Shown: positions 1 through 7,795 of the stretch, piece after piece | Layout of the letters: each line of letters starts with the position of its first letter | Numbering within the stretch: the first letter of the stretch is position 1 | DNA from: Bacteriovoracaceae bacterium UBA3083 | GTDB lineage: Bacteria; Bdellovibrionota; Bacteriovoracia; Bacteriovoracales; Bacteriovoracaceae | Direction of reading: 5' to 3' | NCBI GenBank assembly: GCA_002366565.1 | Contig: DFBJ01000013.1 | Location: 558,001-622,000 of the forward strand | Length of the DNA stretch: 64,000 nt | The notes under the pieces: generated by a model | The model's database searches: none | Told to the model about the DNA's origin: nothing | Seen by the model: the letters and a program-made list of their open reading frames with translations, nothing else | Position numbers and translations under genes: made by a program

Positions 1-497
1 AATTCGTTGATTAACCAAGCGTAAGTTTTTGGATCTTTCCAATCTGGAGTGATGTTGTTAGAAGCAAACCAACAAGACTTTCTTCTAGAGAATCTCTTCT
101 TGTCTTTTTCTAAATCACTGTCAGAATCATTTTCATCAAGGATACTTCCATTGAATTTCTTAGAAAATGGAGACTTGAACTTCTTAGCAAGCTCAGCACC
201 TTCTTCAGCAGTCTCACCAATTTTAACCATCATAGTTTTAATGATAGTTTCATTGATCTTAAGACGTCTTTCAATTTCAAGGTTAGCTGTACCGTTACCT
301 GAGTAAATGAAGTAAAGGTAATGACCTGTCTTAACACCTTTCGATGTCGCTTGTGCGAAATGCTTGTTACCCCAGTCGTCAGTTAGAAATACTTCACCAG
401 CATTTGCTCCAACAACTTCTGTAATCATTGATTGAATAGCAGCTCTCTGCTCTTCAGTCGTTTCAGTTTTAGCCACTATGGCCAATTCATAAATCAT
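1..497 (-). CDS. rpsF: Ribosomal protein bS6 fused in frame to bS18 (3' part beyond window)
   Basis: Reading leftwards from an ATG at 497, preceded by a strong GGGAGG ribosome site, the frame is open for 165 codons to the window edge. The first ~100 residues read as bS6 (start MIYELAIVAKTE; GHYLYFIYSG; LEIERRLKINE). After a charged linker (ILDENDSDSDLEKDKK) the frame continues without a stop into a bS18-like start: RRKSCWFA, then DWKDPKTYAWLINE, matching the RRK-C-F ... DYKD ... L-I-E pattern of bS18. bS6 and bS18 form a heterodimer on the 30S platform, so a covalent fusion makes structural sense. The normal arrangement is two genes, often with ssb between. The C-terminal end of bS18 is not visible, so whether a separate rpsR exists cannot be seen. 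bS6 identity is firm; the fusion is read directly from the sequence. Confidence 0.85.
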   Translation of the reverse strand, partial: MIYELAIVAKTETTEEQRAAIQSMITEVVGANAGEVFLTDDWGNKHFAQATSKGVKTGHYLYFIYSGNGTANLEIERRLKINETIIKTMMVKIGETAEEGAELAKKFKSPFSKKFNGSILDENDSDSDLEKDKKRFSRRKSCWFASNNITPDWKDPKTYAWLINE

Positions 498-502
498 AAA
501 AA

Positions 503-543
503 CCTCCCGGACACTTTATGGCCCCATCTATTCAGTGATGGAG
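503..543 (-). promoter_or_regulatory. Candidate S6:S18-binding leader hairpin sequestering the rpsF ribosome site
   Basis: In the mRNA sense the 5' leader can form an outer stem CUCC/GGAG (540-543 with 504-507) and an inner stem CACU/AGUG (534-537 with 512-515), separated by an internal loop of AU opposite UCCG (508-511). The outer stem uses part of the GGGAGG ribosome site. rpsF leaders in many bacteria carry a hairpin with a conserved unpaired CCG bound by the S6:S18 dimer for autoregulation; this leader has the CCG in an internal loop next to the ribosome site. An alternative CCAUC/GAUGG hairpin competes. Structure was folded by eye. Confidence 0.5.
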
Positions 544-650
544 CGAGATTTACGCAAAAAATATTTCGAAAAGATAACAAAAAAGGGGGGAAAGGTAAAT
601 GGCCAGCAACTTTTCTTTAGGCTTGCTAACCTATTAAAATTACGTTTTAT

Positions 651-1262
651 CTAACAATTAAAAACTATATATTGAATCTTCTCATTAATATCAGACATTT
701 CCAATATTTCTTGTTTAACATCTAGTGAATCAATCATTAGCTCAACATAGAGTCCTACAATCTTACAGGGCTGCGTTATACATGGATTCAATATATCTTT
801 TTGACACTCTAGCTTAACCTTTTGCTTAACCCATTTTTCAAGCTGGGTCTTCAATCTTCTGAGTAAAAGTATATTCTCTGGCCTCAGTTCATTTGAACTA
901 CAAAACTCTTCATAATCACAAATAATATACGGCTCAGTAGATTCTTCAACTTTTGTTAGTTTTCCTCGCCCTTCACCTTGAAGCATAATAATCATTGAAC
1001 CATCACTACACTCTTGAATAATCTCAGGAACTCCCATGCATACAACTCGGCGGACAGAAGGAAGTGACTCGTGAGGTATGGATAAGCAGTTCTCATCAGA
1101 AATATCTTCACGAAGCCCAAAAGCTAAAGCTATTGGAATATTTCTACTCACAGAGTCTTTAACCATCTTTAAATATCTAGGCTCAAAAATATTTAAAGGC
1201 TTTCGGGCACCAGGCTGTAAAGATATCTTTGGCAATGGGAATATAATAACTTTTTTGCTCAT
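651..1262 (-). CDS. LON substrate-binding (PUA-like) domain protein
   Basis: A 203-residue protein that is essentially a stand-alone Lon N-terminal domain. The start IIFPLPKISLQPG followed by LNIFEPRYLKMVKDS matches the family signature (FPL..v.l.PG....l.IFE.Ry..m). There is no AAA or Ser-Lys protease domain, so it is not Lon protease. Proteins of this single-domain type are widespread in Proteobacteria and their role is not well defined; substrate or partner binding is the usual guess. It lies upstream of rpsF on the same strand, about 150 nt away. The ribosome site is weak. Confidence 0.8.
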   Translation of the reverse strand: MSKKVIIFPLPKISLQPGARKPLNIFEPRYLKMVKDSVSRNIPIALAFGLREDISDENCLSIPHESLPSVRRVVCMGVPEIIQECSDGSMIIMLQGEGRGKLTKVEESTEPYIICDYEEFCSSNELRPENILLLRRLKTQLEKWVKQKVKLECQKDILNPCITQPCKIVGLYVELMIDSLDVKQEILEMSDINEKIQYIVFNC

Positions 1263-1380
1263 TTTCGAATCTTAATAGACACTTTGAAAGTAAGCAAGCT
1301 TAAGTGATATTCACTTAGACAAAACCATAGTCAAGAGAACTTAAGTTTCCTCAACTCCAAATCCCACCTATATTTTATAT

Positions 1381-2046
1381 ATGAAAATAACTTTTGATAT
1401 ATACATTTTAGGCTCAAATTTAATACAGAATAATCACCTCATAGAGTTACTCAATAAAAACTTCAACGTTAAAATTATAAATGATCTAAAAAGCGATCTT
1501 CCGCTTATCAAGCAGTCTATACTCTTAATATTCGACCACCGACTTAGCGAGAAAGTAATAACATTAAAAAATAAATATATAAAAAAACAGATACCACTAA
1601 TTGCTTATATCGACTCGACAGCTGAAACTGAAGCAACGAAAATTGCTCTATTAGAAGAAGGAATTGACGATATTCTTTTTCTAGATATGAACATTCAAGA
1701 ACAAATAGCTCGTATAAATAAAATCATTCAAATCTACCTTCAAACAGCAAAGAGAATAATTAAAGTATCAGATATATTTTTAGATAAAACTGTTCAGGTT
1801 GGAACATATAGAAACGATAATTTAAATCTCTCAAAAATAGAGTTTGAAATACTTTATACTTTATTCAAAAATTATAAAGTCGAAATCACAAGAGACAAAC
1901 TATCCAGCACAATATGGAAAGAGCAATCTCCCAATAATTTAAATAAACACTTATCTAATATAAAAAAGAAGGTTGAACACACCCCTATCGAGATTGTCTC
2001 TCGTAGGGGAAAAGGAATTACGGTTCAACTCAAGAGTGAAATTTAA
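1381..2046 (+). CDS. OmpR-family winged-helix regulator with degenerate receiver
   Basis: 221 residues. The C-terminal ~90 residues form an OmpR/PhoB-type winged helix (LSKIEFEILYTLFKN, LSNIKKKVEHTP, IVSRRGKGITVQL). The N-terminal ~120 residues have receiver-like spacing but lack the acidic pair after strand 1 (IYILGSN), and the conserved Lys of strand 5 is absent (DDILFLDMN). Phosphorylation by the normal route is therefore unlikely; this is an inferred atypical regulator. No ribosome site is seen: a TATATT -10-like hexamer (1369-1374) ends 6 nt before the ATG, so the mRNA may be leaderless. The gene converges on rng with a 4-nt overlap at 2043-2046. Confidence 0.75.
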   Translation: MKITFDIYILGSNLIQNNHLIELLNKNFNVKIINDLKSDLPLIKQSILLIFDHRLSEKVITLKNKYIKKQIPLIAYIDSTAETEATKIALLEEGIDDILFLDMNIQEQIARINKIIQIYLQTAKRIIKVSDIFLDKTVQVGTYRNDNLNLSKIEFEILYTLFKNYKVEITRDKLSSTIWKEQSPNNLNKHLSNIKKKVEHTPIEIVSRRGKGITVQLKSEI

Positions 2047-3623
2047 TACTCTTGAGAAAAGATCTCATATTGTTCAATATGATAATTATTTTCTGATCTA
2101 ATTTGAAGAGACTTTCCATAGCCCTCTTCAAGATTTTCAATTAAATCTAAGTCATCACCACATAGTCTCGCCGTTACCTCAGGGTGAGCATATATATAAA
2201 CTTTCGATCCAGTTGCTTTTGTTAATACCTTTAGCAGCTCTCTAATTAGTTCATAGCAAACAGTTAGAGTAGACTTAACTCTACCTGTCCCTTCACAGTA
2301 TGGACAAGGCTCGCACAGAACTCTAGTTAACGTATCTCTAGTTCTTTTTCTTGTCATCTCAACGAGACCAAGTCCAGAAATAGGAAGTACATTTGTTTTA
2401 GATCTATCCTTTTTAAGGGCCTCTATTAAAAGATTATAGACAGTTTCTCTATGCTCTTCTTTTTCCATATCAATGAAATCAATAATAATAATTCCACCAC
2501 AATTTCTTAAACGTAATTGGTAAGCTATTTCTTTAACCGCTTCCATATTGGTTCTTAGAATTGTTTCCTCTAAGTTTTTACGCCCAACAAATTTTCCAGT
2601 ATTCACGTCAATTGAAACAAGAGCTTCAGTTTGATCAATATTTAGAGAACCACCTGAACGTAGGAATACCTTATTACTAATCCCTCTTTCAATTTCCATA
2701 TCAACACCAAACTTTTCAAAGATTGGTGTTGTATCGTTATAGAGAGTTGTTTTCCCCTTCATTGAAGGTAGGTATTTAGATGTGAACTTTTCTACTTCTT
2801 TCTGGTTTTCTTTAGAGTCAGTAATGATCTCAGATACATCTTCATCTGTGATATCTCTTAGTAGCCTTTGAATAAAGCTTAAATCTCTATAGCAAACAGT
2901 AGACGGCTTTGCCTTTTCTGCTTTCTTTTGAACATCTTTCCAGATTTTCACAAGCATATTAAAGTCTGACTTCAGAGTTTTGTGAGTCTGTCCTTCAGCA
3001 ACAGTTCTCGCAATAACACCCTTACCTTCAGGTCTAATACCATCTAAAATTTCTCTTAATCTCTCTCTCTCTTTTTCGTTCTCAATTCTTCTTGAAACAC
3101 CTGTATGCTCAATAAAAGGCATGAAAACTACATGCCTTCCAGCAAGAGTGATTTGTCTTGTTATACGAGGACCCTTTGTTGAAATTGGCTCTTTTGCAAT
3201 TTGAACCAATATCTCTTGTCCTTCTTTTAGAAAAGTTTCTATTGTTGCATGCTGAGGACGAAAGCGCATATTTACAGTTTCGTTCAATGTTGAAAACTCA
3301 TCAGGAATAACTTCGCCAACTCTCTCTTGTGACTCAATCATCTTTCTCGTTTTCTCGGCCATCTCTCTCTGCTCTTGCAGAGTTGGAATATAGGCATCAT
3401 CAACATATAAGAAAGCCGCTTTCTCCCAACCAATATCTACAAATGCAGATTGCATACCAGGAAGAACTCTTAAAACTCTCCCTTTAAAAATATCTCCAAC
3501 ATGAGGAACCTTATCTACACCCTCACGCATTCTCTCCATTAGAAAATCGAGAATTTCACCATTTTGAACAAGTGCAGCTCGGCACTCATTCAGGGTTTGA
3601 TTTATTACTAGTTGCTTACCCAT
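2043..3623 (-). CDS. rng: Ribonuclease G (RNase E/G family)
   Basis: 526 residues, the size of RNase G rather than RNase E. The N-terminal S1 domain is seen as VGDIFKGRVLRVLPGMQSAF and IGWEKAAFLY. The DNase I-like catalytic region is present (SIDVNTGKFVGRKNLEET; GGIIIIDFIDME, containing the metal-binding aspartates). The zinc-link motif CEPCPYCEGTG is intact. There is no long C-terminal degradosome scaffold. In the family it cleaves single-stranded A/U-rich RNA, matures the 16S rRNA 5' end and decays mRNAs. It follows nupC on the same strand with a 19-nt gap and may be cotranscribed with it. Confidence 0.93.
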   Translation of the reverse strand: MGKQLVINQTLNECRAALVQNGEILDFLMERMREGVDKVPHVGDIFKGRVLRVLPGMQSAFVDIGWEKAAFLYVDDAYIPTLQEQREMAEKTRKMIESQERVGEVIPDEFSTLNETVNMRFRPQHATIETFLKEGQEILVQIAKEPISTKGPRITRQITLAGRHVVFMPFIEHTGVSRRIENEKERERLREILDGIRPEGKGVIARTVAEGQTHKTLKSDFNMLVKIWKDVQKKAEKAKPSTVCYRDLSFIQRLLRDITDEDVSEIITDSKENQKEVEKFTSKYLPSMKGKTTLYNDTTPIFEKFGVDMEIERGISNKVFLRSGGSLNIDQTEALVSIDVNTGKFVGRKNLEETILRTNMEAVKEIAYQLRLRNCGGIIIIDFIDMEKEEHRETVYNLLIEALKKDRSKTNVLPISGLGLVEMTRKRTRDTLTRVLCEPCPYCEGTGRVKSTLTVCYELIRELLKVLTKATGSKVYIYAHPEVTARLCGDDLDLIENLEEGYGKSLQIRSENNYHIEQYEIFSQEY

Positions 3624-3642
3624 ATAATTCCTTACTTAATTC

Positions 3643-4863
3643 TTATAAAAACATTCCTGCTACAGCAGCTGTCATGAAACAAGCTAGTGTACCACCAATC
3701 ATTGACTTAACTCCAAGCTGGGCAAGATCTTTTCTTCTGTTTGGCGCAAGAACACCAATCCCACCAACTTGAATAGCTATTGAGCTAAAGTTAGCAAAAC
3801 CGCATAGAGCATATGTTGAAATAGCAATCGATCTTGGTGAAATTGAACCCTCACCCATTGCCTTAGTTAAGTCTAAATATGCTACAAATTCATTTAAAAT
3901 CATTTTCTTACCAAGAAGACTTCCAACAATTTGGCAGTCCGCCCATGGAACACCTAATAGCCAAGCTACTGGAGCAAACAAATACCCTGAAATTAACTCC
4001 ATAGATAACTGTGGATAATCAAACCACCCACCAACAAAAGACAGTATACCATTGAACATTGCAATCAATGCAATAAATGCCAGAAGCATAGCGCCCACGT
4101 TCAAAGCAAGCTTAAGGCCTTCACTAGCTCCTTGAGCTGCAGCATCAACTAAGTTAGTAGTCTCACTTTCAACATCGAGCTTTAAATCACCATGTGTACT
4201 AGACTCTTCAGTTTCAGGAACCAAGAGCTTGGCACAAACTAAAGCTGCGGGAGCTGACATTACAGAAGCTGCAAGCAAGTGAGCAGCATCAATTCCAAAG
4301 CCTACATAAGCAGCTAATACACCGCCGGCAACAGTGGCCATTCCACCAGTCATAAGGGCCATGAGCTCAGATTTTGTCATCTTAGAAATAAATGGCTTAA
4401 TTACAAGAGGAGCCTCTGTTTGTCCTGCGAAAACATTTGCAGCTGCTGCCAAAGATTCAGCACCTGAAGTTCCCATAATCTTAACCATGATTCTTGCCAT
4501 AAATCGAATTACGATCTGCATAAAACCTAAGTGGTATAGAATTGACATTAGTGCACTCATAAAGAGTATTGTCGGAAGAACTTGAACAAAGAAGATAAAA
4601 CCAAATTTATCGATTCCAGTTAAGCTTCCAAATATAAATCTAGACCCTTCATTGGTGTAAGATAAAATCCCGGTGAAAAAAGACCTAGCGTATTCAAAAA
4701 AGGTCTTACCAAAGCTGGTTTTTAAAATAATAAGACCTAAACAAATTTGTAGACCAATCCCTGATATTACAGTTCTCCAGGCTATCTTTTTTTTATTTGA
4801 ACTCATTAAATAAGCCGCAAGAATCATGCAACACAGCCCGAAAAAAGAAATGAATCTTTCCAT
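3643..4863 (-). CDS. nupC: Concentrative nucleoside transporter, NupC family
   Basis: 406 residues with about ten hydrophobic segments; an inner-membrane H+ or Na+ driven nucleoside importer. Family signatures include GQTEAPLVIKPFISKMT (the G-Q-T/N-E-A-P substrate region), MTGGMATVAGGVLAAYV, and CGFANFSSIAIQVGG near the C-terminus. It is divergent from thymidine phosphorylase and purine nucleoside phosphorylase 0.6 kb away, so imported nucleosides would be phosphorolysed at once. That fits a life feeding on host nucleic acids, which is an inference. Confidence 0.93.
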   Translation of the reverse strand: MERFISFFGLCCMILAAYLMSSNKKKIAWRTVISGIGLQICLGLIILKTSFGKTFFEYARSFFTGILSYTNEGSRFIFGSLTGIDKFGFIFFVQVLPTILFMSALMSILYHLGFMQIVIRFMARIMVKIMGTSGAESLAAAANVFAGQTEAPLVIKPFISKMTKSELMALMTGGMATVAGGVLAAYVGFGIDAAHLLAASVMSAPAALVCAKLLVPETEESSTHGDLKLDVESETTNLVDAAAQGASEGLKLALNVGAMLLAFIALIAMFNGILSFVGGWFDYPQLSMELISGYLFAPVAWLLGVPWADCQIVGSLLGKKMILNEFVAYLDLTKAMGEGSISPRSIAISTYALCGFANFSSIAIQVGGIGVLAPNRRKDLAQLGVKSMIGGTLACFMTAAVAGMFL

Positions 4864-4900
4864 AGTGATCTACTCCATAAATAGTTTAGATAGACATTAG

Positions 4901-4929
4901 CAAAACGAAGAGCAAATGAAAACTCTTCG
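4901..4929 (-). terminator. Rho-independent terminator after the 4956-5384 gene
   Basis: On the minus strand a perfect 7-bp stem CGAAGAG/CTCTTCG (4923-4929 with 4906-4912) is followed by TTTT. It ends the small secreted-protein gene ahead of nupC. Confidence 0.65.
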
Positions 4930-4955
4930 CAAAGCAGCAATAAAGAAAATATTAA

Positions 4956-5384
4956 TTAAAACGAGAAGTTGTAATTAAATGAAGGAATACTCTTTGTTTG
5001 AGAAAGAAAAGTCTTTTGGATCTCAGATTTTTGCCAAGCAACTCTACGAGATGTTGAAAACTCTTCCGAAGATTCAATTGATCCTGACTCAATAACACTT
5101 TTACTCTTAGTGGCCTGTTGCCACGCAACAATTCCCACACCAGCAATAATACCAATGGCTCCACCAACTAGAATATTTTTCAAATGATCTCTAGGCTCTT
5201 CAGTAAATGAAAGAGTTGATAAACCAAGTACTGCTCCACCAAGGCCAATACCTGCAACTGTTGCCAAGTCACTAATAGACTCTTTTAAGATACCGCTATC
5301 TTCTTGAGCAAATACGCACGGCGAAAAACTTAAAGAAAATGCACTCATAAGCATTAACAATCTTTTACAAAATTTATTGAACAT
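4956..5384 (-). CDS. Small secreted/membrane protein of unknown function
   Basis: 142 residues, family not recognised. An N-terminal signal peptide is clear (basic MFNKFCKRLL, hydrophobic core, FSPCVFAQ cleavage region). The mature part has a Gly/Ala-rich hydrophobic stretch (VAGIGLGGAVLGL) and a second one (VGGAIGIIAGVGIVAW), possibly two membrane-inserted helices like a glycine-zipper protein, then a polar Ser-rich tail ending in NYNFSF. A terminal Phe is common in outer-membrane proteins, but the protein is too short for a barrel. It is flanked by a terminator and by the deoA promoter region, so it is probably a single-gene transcript. Confidence 0.6.
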   Translation of the reverse strand: MFNKFCKRLLMLMSAFSLSFSPCVFAQEDSGILKESISDLATVAGIGLGGAVLGLSTLSFTEEPRDHLKNILVGGAIGIIAGVGIVAWQQATKSKSVIESGSIESSEEFSTSRRVAWQKSEIQKTFLSQTKSIPSFNYNFSF

Positions 5385-5436
5385 TAAAAACCACCTTAAA
5401 CGGGCATTTACAGTTAAAGGCCCGGAGAATATGATG

Positions 5437-5466
5437 TTGATTCCTTTCTTCGTAGAAAGGTATATC
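5437..5466 (+). promoter_or_regulatory. Candidate deoA-punA promoter with palindromic operator
   Basis: TTGATT (5437-5442) and TATATC (5461-5466) are 18 nt apart. The whole 18-nt spacer is an inverted repeat, CCTTTC-ttcgta-GAAAGG. A palindrome exactly between -35 and -10 is a classical repressor position. A second inverted repeat CGGGC/GCCCG lies at 5401-5424. Confidence 0.4.
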
Positions 5467-5503
5467 TATAACGATGCTTTTTTTTTAATAATGAGTCAAG
5501 TAC

Positions 5504-6853
5504 ATGAAAAATCTAGAAACGAATTTAAAATTTTCCGCTTACGACATCATCGCCAAAAAACGTGATGGGCATAAGCTTACCGATCCTGAAATCAAATGGT
5601 TTATTACAGGAGTTACCAACAAATCTATCCCAGACTATCAAATGAGTGCCTTACTAATGGCAATCTATATTAGAGGTTTTGATAAAGCTGAAACAGCGTC
5701 TCTAACAGATGCAATGCTTTACTCTGGATCTACTCTTAAATTTGAAGGTGTTGATGTAATAGACAAGCACAGCACAGGAGGAGTTGGAGATAAAGCTTCA
5801 TTCATCCTTGCTCCTATTGCCCATGCCGCAGGTGTAAAAGTTCCTATGATGGCAGGACGTGGTCTTGGTCACACAGGTGGAACTGTTGATAAAGTTGAAG
5901 CTATCAAAGGCTTTAGAACTTCATTAACTCTTAAAGAGTTTAAAGAAGCTGTAGACAAGAATAGAATGGCACTTATTGGTCAAACTGGAGAGATTGCTCC
6001 TGCTGATAAAAAAATCTATGCTCTCAGAGACGTAACAGCAACAGTAGATAGTATTCCACTAATCACTGCTTCAATTATGAGTAAGAAATTAGCCGAAGGT
6101 GCTAATGGAATAGTCATGGATATAAAAACAGGTTCTGGTGCCTTCATGAAAACTCGTACTAATGCGAAAGCTTTAGCCAAGAGTTTGAGAGATACTGCAT
6201 CAAGATTTGATAAGAAGATGCTAACTATGATTACTGATATGAACCAACCTCTAGGTGAAGCTGTTGGTAATAGTTTAGAAATTATCGAAAGTATTGAAGT
6301 ACTTAAAAATAATGGTCCAAAAGATATTACAGATATCTCAGTACAGCTTGCTGGAGCAATGATTTACCTTGCCGAGATTACAAAAACTCATAAGGCCGGA
6401 ATCAAGAAAGCAAAAGAAGTCTTAAAGAATGGTAAGGCCCTTGAAAGCTTTAGAGATCTAATTAGACTACAAGGTGGAGATGAGAAAGTTGTAGATGACT
6501 ACTCAAGACTACCTCTAGCTAAAAATACAAAAGAAGTTTATGCATTAGAAGCAGGTTACATTTCATCAATTACTTGCCAAGAATTCGGTGAACATGTTGT
6601 AACTCTTGGTGGTGGACGTAAGAAGACTGAAGACAAGATTGACTTTGGAGTTGGTTTTGTTGTTCACAAGTGCGTTGGACAAAGAGTAAAGAAAGGCGAA
6701 AAACTTGTAACTATTTACTTTAACGATAATCAAAAAACTATTGTTGAAGATATAGAAACTGAGATTTTAAAGAAAAATATCAAGATAAAAGCAACTAAAC
6801 CAAAAGTATTAAAGCCTTTAATCTACGATATTGATGAAAATTCACTTTGTTAA
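5504..6853 (+). CDS. deoA: Thymidine (pyrimidine-nucleoside) phosphorylase
   Basis: 449 residues, full length for the family. It converts thymidine or deoxyuridine plus phosphate into base plus deoxyribose-1-phosphate. Signatures are KHSTGGVGDKAS (the family pattern) and GRGLGHTGGTVDKVE; K-S-G residues for the pyrimidine site lie in SIMSKKLAEG. The C-terminal alpha/beta domain is complete. No clear ribosome site precedes the ATG; the alternative in-frame start is not better. punA follows after 14 nt, giving a two-gene salvage operon, divergent from nupC. Whether the enzyme prefers thymidine (deoA) or all pyrimidine nucleosides (pdp) cannot be told by eye. Confidence 0.93.
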   Translation: MKNLETNLKFSAYDIIAKKRDGHKLTDPEIKWFITGVTNKSIPDYQMSALLMAIYIRGFDKAETASLTDAMLYSGSTLKFEGVDVIDKHSTGGVGDKASFILAPIAHAAGVKVPMMAGRGLGHTGGTVDKVEAIKGFRTSLTLKEFKEAVDKNRMALIGQTGEIAPADKKIYALRDVTATVDSIPLITASIMSKKLAEGANGIVMDIKTGSGAFMKTRTNAKALAKSLRDTASRFDKKMLTMITDMNQPLGEAVGNSLEIIESIEVLKNNGPKDITDISVQLAGAMIYLAEITKTHKAGIKKAKEVLKNGKALESFRDLIRLQGGDEKVVDDYSRLPLAKNTKEVYALEAGYISSITCQEFGEHVVTLGGGRKKTEDKIDFGVGFVVHKCVGQRVKKGEKLVTIYFNDNQKTIVEDIETEILKKNIKIKATKPKVLKPLIYDIDENSLC

Positions 6854-6867
6854 AATTGGAATAAATT

Positions 6868-7686
6868 ATGAATGAAAAATTAACGACAGCGGCAGCTCAT
6901 ATTCAAAAAGTTAAACCTTGTAACCCTAAAGTTGGAATAGTTCTTGGTTCTGGTCTTGGAGACTTTGTTAACCAAATAGAGAATAAAACTATTATCTCTT
7001 ATGATGATATTCCAAACTTTCACAAAACAACTGTTGAAGGACATGCTGGTCAGTTAATACTTGGTAATGTTGGAGAAACAGAAGTTGTTATTCTTCAAGG
7101 AAGATTTCATAGCTATGAAGGTCTTCCGATGGATGACGTTGTTTTTCCTACAAGACTACTTTCAACTCTTGGAGTAGAAACACTAATACTTACAAATGCT
7201 GCTGGTGGAATTAACACAAACTACAGCGCTGGTGATTTAGTTATCATTGAAGATCATATTAACATGACTGGAAAAAACCCTCTTATTGGTCCAAACAATG
7301 ATGAGATGGGACCACGTTTTCCAGATATGTCTAAGGCCTACGATCCAGAACTTAGAGAGCTTGTTCAATCATCAGCTAAAGACCTAGGGTACCAGATGCA
7401 GACAGGTGTTTACGCAGGAGTTCTTGGTCCAACATATGAGACTCCAGCTGAAGTTAGAATGTTAAGGATTATTGGAGCTGACGTTGTAGGAATGAGTACT
7501 GTTCCTGAATGTATTGCTGCAAACCATATTGGAATGAAAGTTTGTGGTATTAGCTGTGTTACAAATATGGCATCAGGTATCGAAAATGTTGAACTAAAAC
7601 ATGAAGATATTAAAGATGAAGCGCTAAGAGTTATGGAGAAATTCACTAATATTCTAAAAGAGACTGTTAAAAGAATCGGTGCTTAA
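6868..7686 (+). CDS. punA: Purine nucleoside phosphorylase (trimeric PNP family)
   Basis: 272 residues. It phosphorolyses inosine and guanosine type nucleosides to base plus (deoxy)ribose-1-phosphate. Family features: phosphate-site GSGLGDF and GRFHSYEG, LTNAAGGIN, the purine-site Glu in GPTYETPAEVRM, VVGMSTVPE, and the base-binding Asn in CVTNMASGI. The length fits the low-molecular-weight trimeric class. It is second in the operon with deoA and followed by a strong terminator. Confidence 0.93.
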   Translation: MNEKLTTAAAHIQKVKPCNPKVGIVLGSGLGDFVNQIENKTIISYDDIPNFHKTTVEGHAGQLILGNVGETEVVILQGRFHSYEGLPMDDVVFPTRLLSTLGVETLILTNAAGGINTNYSAGDLVIIEDHINMTGKNPLIGPNNDEMGPRFPDMSKAYDPELRELVQSSAKDLGYQMQTGVYAGVLGPTYETPAEVRMLRIIGADVVGMSTVPECIAANHIGMKVCGISCVTNMASGIENVELKHEDIKDEALRVMEKFTNILKETVKRIGA

Positions 7687-7691
7687 CTAAA

Positions 7692-7718
7692 ATAAGGGGG
7701 GACTAAATTCCCCCTTTT
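7692..7718 (+). terminator. Rho-independent terminator of deoA-punA
   Basis: AAGGGGG ... CCCCCTTTT: a G/C-only stem of five to six pairs with an ACTAAATT loop, flanked by A and T runs, directly after the punA stop. The flanking A/T runs make it potentially bidirectional. Confidence 0.85.
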
Positions 7719-7795
7719 AAATTACTTCAAGCTTATTTAAAATAATACTATTACTTCCCTTATCCACACGAGCGAATGTTCGGTGAAGGTCATCC

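Noticed and set aside
5377..5565. 62-codon open frame overlapping the deoA promoter
   Set aside because: It covers the promoter and deoA start, has no recognisable protein features and no good ribosome site.
7774..7783. Palindrome CGAATGTTCG ahead of the DnaQ-like exonuclease as an SOS box
   Set aside because: It has CGAA/TTCG half-sites, but the spacing is shorter than the LexA boxes I know and it lies near the start codon. One 10-bp palindrome is not enough to call it.
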